Made by a program: the position numbers and the translations under genes. The notes under the pieces are model-generated. The model made no database searches. It was not told the DNA's origin and worked only from the letters and a program-made list of their open reading frames with translations. A DNA stretch of 38,953 bases from Planctomycetia bacterium (GTDB taxonomy: Bacteria > Planctomycetota > Planctomycetia > Pirellulales > UBA1268). The stretch lies in NCBI GenBank assembly GCA_009926295.1, contig RFPF01000002.1, positions 1 through 38,953 of the forward strand. Reading direction: 5' to 3'. Position 1 is the first letter of the stretch, and every line of letters begins with the position of its first letter. Shown piece after piece: positions 33,435-38,953 of the stretch.

Positions 33435-33578
33435 GGTGAGGGGTTGCCCCTACCATCGAGCCGGCGTGAGTCACCAGCGGAGCCATGGATGCCGCAGCGC
33501 CTGTGACTCCGAGCGAACGAAGCCCACGGAGGGGCGCAGTGAGCGTCCGGCGAGATGGTGGGGGCAACCCCGAGCCGG
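33435..33578 (-). repeat. structured intergenic repeat, copy D
   Basis: Minus-strand copy. Outer stem GGGGTTGCCCC/GGGGCAACCCC (33440-33450 with 33561-33571) extends by five more pairs after a T-G position. Inner stem GAGTCAC/GTGACTC (33468-33474 with 33503-33509) has two compensated differences from copy A. The core matches copy A at 19 of 20 positions (33481-33500). The element ends 21 bp before the nuoD stop. Confidence 0.85.
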
Positions 33579-33599
33579 ATTGGGCGAGTTGACGGTGCC

Positions 33600-34808
33600 C
33601 TAGCGGTCGATCTCGCCCATCACGATGTCGAGGCTCCCCACGATCGCGGGCACGTCGGCGATCAGGCAGCCGCGGCAGAGTTCGTGGAGCACCGAGAGGT
33701 TCGAAAACGAGCTCGAGCGGGCCCGGGCCCGCCACGGGATCGGTGTGCCGTCGCCCACGAGGTAGAAGCCCATCTGGCCCTTGGGACACTCGGTCTCGAG
33801 GTAGGCGTCGCCCGCGGGAATTTTCTCCGTGAGCTTGAGGGGCTCGCCGAGCGGACCCTTGCAGGACGAGTAGCGGTCGATGGCCTGCCTGACGAGATCC
33901 ATCGATTGCACGACCTCGAGCATCCGCACGAAGAACCGATGCCAACAGTCGCCGAGCACCGCGTCGGCCGGGACGGCGGGGTAGGTGTGATCACGCGGGT
34001 AGTGCCCGTCCTTCTGCACGGCCACCTCGAACGCATATCCGTCGTACATCGCCGTGTAGATGCTCTCGCCGTCGCGCCGCATGTCCTGGTCGACGCCACT
34101 GCCGCGGAGCACGGGGCCGGAGCAGCCGTAGTCGATCGCCATCTCGCGGGAGAGCACGCCGATGCCGGCCGTGCGCTTCACGAAGATCGCGTTCGTGGTG
34201 AGGAGCGCGTGATACTCCTGGATCACCGGTTCGAACTGCTCGAGGAAGGCCTCGCACCTGTCGATCCAGCCCGGCGGCAGGTCGGCGGTGAGTCCGCCGA
34301 CGGTGATGTAGCTGTAGGTGAGCCGGGCACCACAAGCCTCCTCGAACAGGTCGAGGATCTTTTCCCGCTCACGGAAGGCATAGAGGAAGGGGCTGAAGGT
34401 GCCGAGGTCGAGGCCGTAAGCACCCATTCCCACGAGGTGGCTCGCGATCCGGCCGAGTTCGGCGATCAGCACCCGCAGGTGGCGGGCCTTCTCGCTCACC
34501 TCGTGCTTCATGAGTTTCTCGACGGCGAGGGCCCAGCCGAGGTTCATGTTCATCGCGGCGAGATAGTCCATCCGGTCGGTGTACGGGATCCACTGCCGGG
34601 CCGAGAGGTTCTCGCCGATCTTCTCCGCACAGCGGTGGAGGTAGCCGATGTGGGGCTCCACCTGCGACACGACCTCGCCGTCGGTGCGGAGCACGAGCCG
34701 GAGCACGCCGTGCGTGCTCGGGTGCTGGGGCCCCATGTTGACGAGCATCTCGTCGGTGCGGACGTCGAACTCGATGATCCGCGGATCGTCGTCGATGAGT
34801 GAAGCCAT
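33600..34808 (-). CDS. nuoD: NADH-quinone oxidoreductase subunit D
   Basis: 402 residues. 49-kDa-type subunit of the quinone-reducing module. NMGPQHPSTHGVLRLVLRTDG, HIGYLHRCAEKIGE, DRMDYLAAMNMNLGWALAVEK, ELGRIASHLVGMG and a C-terminal DIVMGEIDR ending are canonical; the quinone-site His-Tyr features (QHPSTHG, YTDRMDYL) are present. GAGGTT lies 9 nt before the ATG. It is not fused to nuoC. Confidence 0.97.
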   Translation of the reverse strand: MASLIDDDPRIIEFDVRTDEMLVNMGPQHPSTHGVLRLVLRTDGEVVSQVEPHIGYLHRCAEKIGENLSARQWIPYTDRMDYLAAMNMNLGWALAVEKLMKHEVSEKARHLRVLIAELGRIASHLVGMGAYGLDLGTFSPFLYAFREREKILDLFEEACGARLTYSYITVGGLTADLPPGWIDRCEAFLEQFEPVIQEYHALLTTNAIFVKRTAGIGVLSREMAIDYGCSGPVLRGSGVDQDMRRDGESIYTAMYDGYAFEVAVQKDGHYPRDHTYPAVPADAVLGDCWHRFFVRMLEVVQSMDLVRQAIDRYSSCKGPLGEPLKLTEKIPAGDAYLETECPKGQMGFYLVGDGTPIPWRARARSSSFSNLSVLHELCRGCLIADVPAIVGSLDIVMGEIDR

Positions 34809-34836
34809 AGCGGGATGAACCTCGTGCGAAGGGCGG

Positions 34837-35367
34837 CTAGCGTCCCCGGATGCCGTGATACTCGAGCGGCTGCTCGTAGTCCTTCCGGAGCGGATAGCCG
34901 ACCCAGTCCTCGGGGCAGAGGATGCGCCTCAGGTCCGGGTGGCCGGTGAAATCCACACCGGACATGTCGAACACCTCGCGCTCGTGCCAGTCGGCGGTGC
35001 GCCACACGCCGGTCACGCTCGGCACCGCGGGGATTTCGCCCGGCGTATCGTTCTTCCAGCGCGGCACCGAGACCTTGATCACGAGGCTCACGCGGGCGGA
35101 GGTGCTCCACAGGTGGTAGACGAGTTCCAACCGCGGCTGCCAGGTCACCTTCGCGGCCTTCTTCGGATCCGGCTCGTGCCAGTCCACGGCGGTCACGCAC
35201 TCCAGCGCGTCGAACCGCGGGTCGGACGACTGCTTCAGCCAACGGCAGACCTCGACGAGCCGCTCTGCCGCCACCTCGATCCAGGGATCGAGCGCCTCGA
35301 GATTTCGTCCCGTGACCGCACCCGGAAGGGCCGTCTCGAGTTTTTCCAGGAATGCCGGACCGCGCAT
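34837..35367 (-). CDS. nuoC: NADH-quinone oxidoreductase subunit C
   Basis: 176 residues. 30-kDa-type peripheral-arm subunit. LELVYHLWSTSARVSLVIKV, TGVWRTADWHEREVFDMSGV, HPDLRRILCPEDWVGYPLRK are the conserved C-terminal features. GAGGAG sits 7 nt before the ATG. It follows nuoA by 23 nt; the usual nuoB between A and C is missing. Confidence 0.96.
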   Translation of the reverse strand: MRGPAFLEKLETALPGAVTGRNLEALDPWIEVAAERLVEVCRWLKQSSDPRFDALECVTAVDWHEPDPKKAAKVTWQPRLELVYHLWSTSARVSLVIKVSVPRWKNDTPGEIPAVPSVTGVWRTADWHEREVFDMSGVDFTGHPDLRRILCPEDWVGYPLRKDYEQPLEYHGIRGR

Positions 35368-35390
35368 CGCGTGCTCCTCAGTCGTCGAGT

Positions 35391-36017
35391 TCAGCCCGCC
35401 GCGGCGCGATCGGCCGTCACAGCCCGCACCCAGTCGAGGTCGCCGCGACACCACACGTAGGCGAAGCCCACGAGAAGCACCGCGAAGAACGCGGCCATGT
35501 CGCACACGGCCGTGGCGGCGAGCAGGAATCCCGACCGCGACACGGCCCATTCCGCCTCGGCCCGCGGCAGGCTCTTTTCGCCACGGGTCGCCTCGAGGCG
35601 TCGTCGGGTGGCGTCGTCGGGCACGACCACGGGCACCGCCGGAGTCGACACCCCCAGTTCACGCATCAGCCCGGCGGCAGCGGGCGTGAGGTTCGCACCG
35701 TCGGCCTGCACCGTGACGAGGGCCGGATCGGAGAGCTGCGTGGCCTTGCCGAACACGGTGGCCCACGGGAAGAACAGGGCCACTTCCACGTCGAAGATGA
35801 TGAACAGCAGTGCCACCACGTAGAAGCGCAGATCGAATTGCACGAAGCTGGAGCCGATCGCCGGCTCGCCGCACTCGTAGACCTCGAGCTTCTCCGAGTT
35901 GGGAACCCGGGGGCGCACCAGCCAGCCGACGAGCAGGTTCACGCACAGGAAGGCGCCGCCGAGCGCCACGAACAGCGCGACGTAGCCGGCGATCAGGGCG
36001 GGATGGGTCGGTGTCAT
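35391..36017 (-). CDS. nuoA: NADH-quinone oxidoreductase subunit A with enlarged loop
   Basis: 208 residues against 120-147 in most bacteria. TM1 (about 8-32), the conserved KLEVYECGEPAIGSSFVQFDL loop core (SEKLEVYECGEP), TM2 (about 64-88, ending FDVEVALFFPWA), then an insert of about 70 residues (92-162) before TM3 (about 165-189). The insert is polar with a VPVVVPDDATRRRLEA stretch and should face one side of the membrane. All family motifs are intact, so it is probably functional. Confidence 0.94.
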   Translation of the reverse strand: MTPTHPALIAGYVALFVALGGAFLCVNLLVGWLVRPRVPNSEKLEVYECGEPAIGSSFVQFDLRFYVVALLFIIFDVEVALFFPWATVFGKATQLSDPALVTVQADGANLTPAAAGLMRELGVSTPAVPVVVPDDATRRRLEATRGEKSLPRAEAEWAVSRSGFLLAATAVCDMAAFFAVLLVGFAYVWCRGDLDWVRAVTADRAAAG

Positions 36018-36036
36018 CTGTGGAACCGGAGAACTT

Positions 36037-36564
36037 TTACTGGTTCGGGCCGCCGTGCACGGGCTCGACGATCACCTTCGACGCGGCCACCGCCGTCGGG
36101 TTGATCGTGGATCTCCCCCAGGCCACGTCGACGGGCAGCCGGGCGAAGTCGACGATCGTACCGTCGCGGCTGTAGCAACTGAGGTCGAGTGTCGAGCCCA
36201 TGAAGATGCAGTCCACGGGACAGGGTTCGACGCAGAGGGCGCAAAACATGCACTTCGAGTAGTCGATGGTGAAGCCGCTGACCTGAAAGCCCTTGCCGCC
36301 GCTGACGCGCTCCTTCCCGATGTAGATGCAGTCGACAGGGCACGCCTTCGCGCACTGGTCGCAGGCGATGCAGGTGGTGAGGTCGTAGCGATGGAACCCG
36401 CGGTATCGCGCGGCGACCGGCGCCGGCAGTTCCGGATACTCGAAGTGCTCCGTGAAAGTGCGCCGCGTGCGGTCGTACGTGCTGCCGAAGATCCGCAGGG
36501 TGACGGCCATGCCTTCGAGCACCGTCCCGACGGCCGTGAACAGATTTCGGAACCAGTCTCTCAT
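36037..36564 (-). CDS. nuoI: NADH-quinone oxidoreductase subunit I (two 4Fe-4S ferredoxin)
   Basis: 175 residues. Carries clusters N6a and N6b through CIACDQCAKACPVDC (Cys65, 68, 71, 75) and CMFCALCVEPCPVDC (Cys105, 108, 111, 115). The N-terminal helix (FRNLFTAVGTVLEGMAVTL) and the RYRGFHRYDLTTC stretch fit the family. In most operons nuoI follows nuoH; here it is first, ahead of nuoA. No Shine-Dalgarno sequence is seen, and a -10 box lies only about 10 bp upstream. Confidence 0.96.
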   Translation of the reverse strand: MRDWFRNLFTAVGTVLEGMAVTLRIFGSTYDRTRRTFTEHFEYPELPAPVAARYRGFHRYDLTTCIACDQCAKACPVDCIYIGKERVSGGKGFQVSGFTIDYSKCMFCALCVEPCPVDCIFMGSTLDLSCYSRDGTIVDFARLPVDVAWGRSTINPTAVAASKVIVEPVHGGPNQ

Positions 36565-36574
36565 GGATGGCGAG

Positions 36575-36580
36575 AGTATA
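36575..36580 (-). promoter_or_regulatory. -10 box of the nuoI-A-C-D transcript
   Basis: TATACT on the minus strand (5 of 6). TTGTTG lies 16 nt upstream as a poor -35; a better TTGACC is present but only 13 nt away. A start about 7 nt downstream would give a leader of roughly 4 nt, which fits the absence of a ribosome binding site. Confidence 0.5.
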
Positions 36581-36610
36581 GGTGGCGGTGACGGGTCAAC
36601 AAGGTGCCGT

Positions 36611-36640
36611 GGCCAAACCCGTTGGCCGCAACGTGTTGCG
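36611..36640. repeat. two adjacent dyads in the nuoI-csrA divergent region
   Basis: GGCCAA-ACCCG-TTGGCC (36611-36627) is followed at once by the palindrome CGCAAC-GT-GTTGCG (36627-36640). They lie upstream of the nuoI -10 and could be operator sites. Confidence 0.55.
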
Positions 36641-36704
36641 ACGGGAGTGTCCGCCCCGGAATGGGCCGGTTCCGCTTCCGGAAAATCCGGCAGGCACGGC
36701 CTAT

Positions 36705-36731
36705 TTGGGCAGGCTTTGTGCGCTTGCCCAA
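36705..36731 (+). promoter_or_regulatory. 10-bp dyad just upstream of the csrA promoter
   Basis: TTGGGCAGGC pairs with GCTTGCCCAA across a 7-nt loop (one G-T pair). It ends 14 nt before the -35 box at 36746, a position typical for an activator or repressor site. The binding protein is unknown. Confidence 0.5.
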
Positions 36732-36745
36732 GTGCCGCAGAATAC

Positions 36746-36773
36746 TTGACCTTTCGCTGGAAACCTTTACAGT
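36746..36773 (+). promoter_or_regulatory. sigma-70-type promoter of the second csrA
   Basis: TTGACC (36746-36751), 16-nt spacer, TACAGT (36768-36773). Predicted transcript start near 36780 gives a 60-nt leader before the csrA ATG. Confidence 0.65.
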
Positions 36774-36787
36774 TACATGGTTTGAGT

Positions 36788-36812
36788 CGGGGACGATCGG
36801 CGTCGCTCCCCG
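36788..36812 (+). promoter_or_regulatory. leader hairpin of the second csrA
   Basis: CGGGGA pairs with TCCCCG and an inner CGA with TCG, leaving a 6-nt loop and one bulged C. A GGA lies in the stem and another in AAGGGA just before the start codon, so autoregulation is possible. Confidence 0.5.
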
Positions 36813-36840
36813 GTTCGTGGATGCGCCAAGGGAATGGTTC

Positions 36841-37101
36841 ATGCTGGTCCTGTCGCGAAAAAAAGACGAGAGCATCGTCATCAACAACGACATCACGATC
36901 GTCGTGGTGGAGATTCGAGGCGACAAGGTCCGGCTCGGCGTCGAGGCGCCGAAGGAAGTCCCCGTGCACCGTCGGGAGGTATTCGAGGCCATCGCCCGCG
37001 GGGAACCGCTGGACGCGACGTCTCTGGCTCCCGCGGAGGGCCAGGGCGATGCATCGACCGCGTCTGAGCCCCGCCCGCCGGCGACCGACGCCATTCCCTG
37101 A
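36841..37101 (+). CDS. csrA: carbon storage regulator CsrA, second copy
   Basis: 86 residues: MLVLSRKKDESIVINNDITI, VEIRGDKVRLGVEAPKEVPV and HRREVFEAIARGE. The RNA-contact ends LVLSR and VHRRE are intact, and a 30-residue Ala/Pro-rich tail follows. It differs from the first copy in several core positions, for example NND for GDN, so the two could differ in target choice or in sensitivity to FliW. The ATG follows AAGGGA at 9 nt. It has its own promoter and no fliW next to it. Confidence 0.96.
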   Translation: MLVLSRKKDESIVINNDITIVVVEIRGDKVRLGVEAPKEVPVHRREVFEAIARGEPLDATSLAPAEGQGDASTASEPRPPATDAIP

Positions 37102-37137
37102 GCGGTTCGGCTGCGGTACAACGGTGGATGCCGGTTT

Positions 37138-37209
37138 GGCCCCATCGTCTAGCGGTTAGGACACGGCCCTTTCAAGGCTGGAACCGGGGTTCGAGTCCCC
37201 GTGGGGTCA
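37138..37209 (+). tRNA. tRNA-Glu, anticodon TTC
   Basis: Complete cloverleaf of 72 nt. Acceptor GGCCCCA pairs with TGGGGTC (one G-T); anticodon arm CGGCC-CTTTCAA-GGCTG with anticodon TTC; T-arm CGGGG-TTCGAGT-CCCCG; discriminator base A. CCA is not encoded. It lies between csrA and hemH; glutamyl-tRNA feeds heme synthesis, but this closeness may be chance. Confidence 0.97.
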
Positions 37210-37229
37210 CTTCCACTCGCTGAAGGTCT

Positions 37230-38252
37230 ATGAGCGACGGTCTCTACGACGCCGTGCTCCTCGTGTCGTTCGGGGGGCCAGACGGTCCCGCCGACGTGCT
37301 GCCGTTCCTCGAGAACGTCCTCCGGGGCCGCAACGTGCCTCGCGAGCGGATGATCGAGGTGGCGGAGCACTACCACCACTTCGGGGGCAAGAGTCCGATC
37401 AACGAGCAAAACCTCGCGCTTCTCGCGGCACTGCGACAGGAACTCGACCGCCGTGGGCCGCACCTGCCCGTCTACTGGGGCAATCGCAACTGGCACCCGC
37501 TGCTCACCGACACGCTACGGGAGATGGCGGATGCGGGCGTGAAGCGGGCGATTGCGTTCGTGACGAGCGCCTACAGCAGCTACTCGGGCTGCCGACAGTA
37601 TCGGGAAAACATCGCCGCGGCCTGCGCGCCGCTCGGCGACCGGGCTCCGCAGGTGGACAAGATCCGGGTGTTCTTCAACCACCCGGGCTTCGTCGGTCCT
37701 ATGGCCACCCGCGTGCGCGCGGCCCTCGACCAGATCGCGGCGGGGGATCGGGCGGACATCCCCGTCCTGTTCACGGCGCACAGCATCCCGACGTCGATGG
37801 CGGAGGGCTGCCGGTACGTCAGGCAACTCACGGAAGCCTCCCGCCTTGTCGCCGAGCAGGCCGGCGTGAACCGTTGGGAACTCGTCTATCAGAGCCGCAG
37901 CGGTCCGCCCTCCCAGCCCTGGCTCGAGCCGGACGTCTGCGACCGGATCCGGTCGCTTCACGCCGCCGGCATGCGGCGGCTCGTGATCGCCCCGATCGGG
38001 TTCATCTCCGACCACATGGAGGTGCTCTACGACCTCGACACGGAGGCGGCCGACCTCTGCCGCGAGCTCGGCATCGAGATGGTGCGGGCTGCCACCGTCG
38101 GCACCGATCCGGCGTTCGTGGCGATGGTGCGCGACCTGATCGCGGAGCGGCATTTCTCAGAGCCCACGCGGTTGGCGATCGGCGAACTGCCGGCGAGCCA
38201 CGACGTGTGCCCCCTCGACTGCTGCCCCGCGCCGGCGATGCGCCGGCCATGA
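37230..38252 (+). CDS. hemH: ferrochelatase
   Basis: 340 residues. Inserts Fe(II) into the porphyrin (coproporphyrin or protoporphyrin IX). LLVSFGGPDGPADVLPFLENV, HYHHFGGKSPINEQN, YWGNRNWHPLL, FTAHSIPTSMAEG with catalytic His184, QSRSGPPSQPWLEPD and PIGFISDHMEVLYDLD are canonical. Cys121 (YSSYSGCRQY) and the C-terminal CPLDCC (Cys327, 331, 332) resemble the cysteines that hold a [2Fe-2S] cluster in actinobacterial and other ferrochelatases. AAGG precedes the ATG. The stop overlaps the next gene by 4 nt. Confidence 0.96.
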   Translation: MSDGLYDAVLLVSFGGPDGPADVLPFLENVLRGRNVPRERMIEVAEHYHHFGGKSPINEQNLALLAALRQELDRRGPHLPVYWGNRNWHPLLTDTLREMADAGVKRAIAFVTSAYSSYSGCRQYRENIAAACAPLGDRAPQVDKIRVFFNHPGFVGPMATRVRAALDQIAAGDRADIPVLFTAHSIPTSMAEGCRYVRQLTEASRLVAEQAGVNRWELVYQSRSGPPSQPWLEPDVCDRIRSLHAAGMRRLVIAPIGFISDHMEVLYDLDTEAADLCRELGIEMVRAATVGTDPAFVAMVRDLIAERHFSEPTRLAIGELPASHDVCPLDCCPAPAMRRP

Positions 38253-38893
38253 GCGCCGCCGAGCGGCCCGCCACCGCCGCCCTCGTGCACGGCTATCTCG
38301 CCAACAAGCTCATGCTCTCGCTGCTTGGTGCGCGGCTTCGCTTCCGCGGATTCGATCCCAGACCGTGGGGCTACTGGAACATGCGCTGCTCGCTGCTGAT
38401 CCACGCCGACCGTTTCGCCCGCCGCCTGATGGAGCTGGACGAAGACCCGACGGTTCACACGCTGCACCTCGTGACGCACAGCATGGGAGGCATCGTCGCG
38501 CGGGCCGCACTCGACCGCTATCGCCCCCGCAAACTCGGGCGGCTCGTGATGCTCGCCCCGCCCAACAAGGGCTCGTTCGTGGCGACGCGGGCGTCGGGCA
38601 CCTTCGGGCGGTTGCTCGAGCCCGTCCGGGAGCTGTCCACCGCCGCCGACAGCCTCGTCAACTCGCTGCCCGTCCCCCGCGACGTCGACATCGGGGTGAT
38701 CGCGGCGGAGTGGGATGCGCTCGTGTCGGCCGACAGCACGCGGCCGGACGTGCCGCACGCACACGCCACGCTGCCGACCTTCCACTCGGGCCTCCTGTTC
38801 CGGCGCGACGCCGCCGACTACGTCGCTGCGTTCCTCGCCACCGGGCGATTCCCGACGTCCGCGGCCCCCGCAGCCACGCCCGCCCAGCCATGA
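38249..38893 (+). CDS. alpha/beta hydrolase, lipase-like
   Basis: 214 residues, on the short side for the fold. Oxyanion segment ALVHGYLANK (11-20), nucleophile elbow THSMGGIVARAAL with Ser78, then MLAPPNKGSFVATRAS, which resembles triacylglycerol-lipase/PGAP1-like proteins, and a late His in LPTFHSGLLF. No signal peptide. Overlaps hemH (ATGA) and the following gene (ATGA), so the three are coupled. The substrate is unknown. Confidence 0.85.
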   Translation: MSAAERPATAALVHGYLANKLMLSLLGARLRFRGFDPRPWGYWNMRCSLLIHADRFARRLMELDEDPTVHTLHLVTHSMGGIVARAALDRYRPRKLGRLVMLAPPNKGSFVATRASGTFGRLLEPVRELSTAADSLVNSLPVPRDVDIGVIAAEWDALVSADSTRPDVPHAHATLPTFHSGLLFRRDAADYVAAFLATGRFPTSAAPAATPAQP

Positions 38894-38953
38894 ACACCAT
38901 TGTCTACATACTTCTCGCGGCCGGGCTCGTTTTCTTCAGCGGGTCCACCTTGG
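38890..38953 (+). CDS. start of a gene with a membrane or signal segment, cut by window edge
   Basis: Only about 21 residues are present: MNTIVYILLAAGLVFFSGST, a hydrophobic N-terminus fitting a short signal peptide or a membrane helix. The ATG overlaps the hydrolase stop by 4 nt. Nothing more can be said. Confidence 0.6.
   Translation, partial: MNTIVYILLAAGLVFFSGSTL

Larger units (their letters stand above)
33083..33599. other. gap inside the nuo cluster between nuoD and nuoH
   Basis: 517 bp without a supported gene. It holds a leader hairpin near nuoH and repeat copies C and D. In many genomes nuoE, nuoF and nuoG sit exactly here; no remnant of them can be read in any frame. Confidence 0.8.

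Noticed and set aside
36604..36840. 79-codon N-terminal extension of the second CsrA
   Set aside because: CsrA begins at MLVLSR without exception in the family, and the extension covers the promoter and dyads.

Overview
High-GC bacterial chromosome with no phage, plasmid or CRISPR signatures. The gene set and its style suggest a planctomycete, probably of the Pirellulales type: a Wsp-like chemosensory operon, a fliW-csrA pair plus a second csrA, a NuoA enlarged by a long loop, a large acidic/proline-rich single-span membrane protein, and LuxR-type response regulator sequence typical of that phylum. This assignment is inferred from protein character and not from a marker gene.

Region 1 (1-10432) is a signalling block. 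A sigma-54 activator running off the left edge is divergent from a seven-gene operon: a membrane-anchored UrtA-like solute-binding protein, an MCP, CheW, CheR-TPR, a Cys-motif CheW, a CheA-REC hybrid and CheB. The order from MCP to CheB is that of the Wsp surface-sensing system (wspABCDEF). No WspR diguanylate cyclase or CheY is present, and the binding protein has no ABC transporter genes beside it.

Region 2 (10393-18300) is mixed housekeeping: an amidase (TTG start, overlapping the upstream gene), a large membrane-anchored protein of unknown role, an M32 carboxypeptidase, a BshB1-like deacetylase, a small conserved-looking protein, a Xer recombinase, a 27-bp inverted repeat over the xer stop codon, and a LuxR-type response regulator broken by a deletion in its HTH domain.

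Region 3 (18586-23628) holds hemC with a ComF-type phosphoribosyltransferase, a divergent LptF/G permease, fliW-csrA with GGA-bearing leader hairpins, two copies of a structured repeat, and a thioredoxin-fold gene.

Region 4 (23663-36564) is a minus-strand respiratory complex I cluster, nuoI-A-C-D then, after a 517-bp gap filled by two more copies of the structured repeat, nuoH-J-K-L-M-N, followed by a small unknown gene, tatD and the thioredoxin-fold gene. nuoB, nuoE, nuoF and nuoG are absent from the window.

Region 5 (36565-38953) carries a second csrA behind a recognisable promoter and a strong dyad, tRNA-Glu(TTC), hemH, an alpha/beta hydrolase and the start of one further gene.

The most unusual element is the structured intergenic repeat family: four copies at two loci, each locus with two oppositely oriented units, sharing a 20-bp core and stems that show compensatory base changes.
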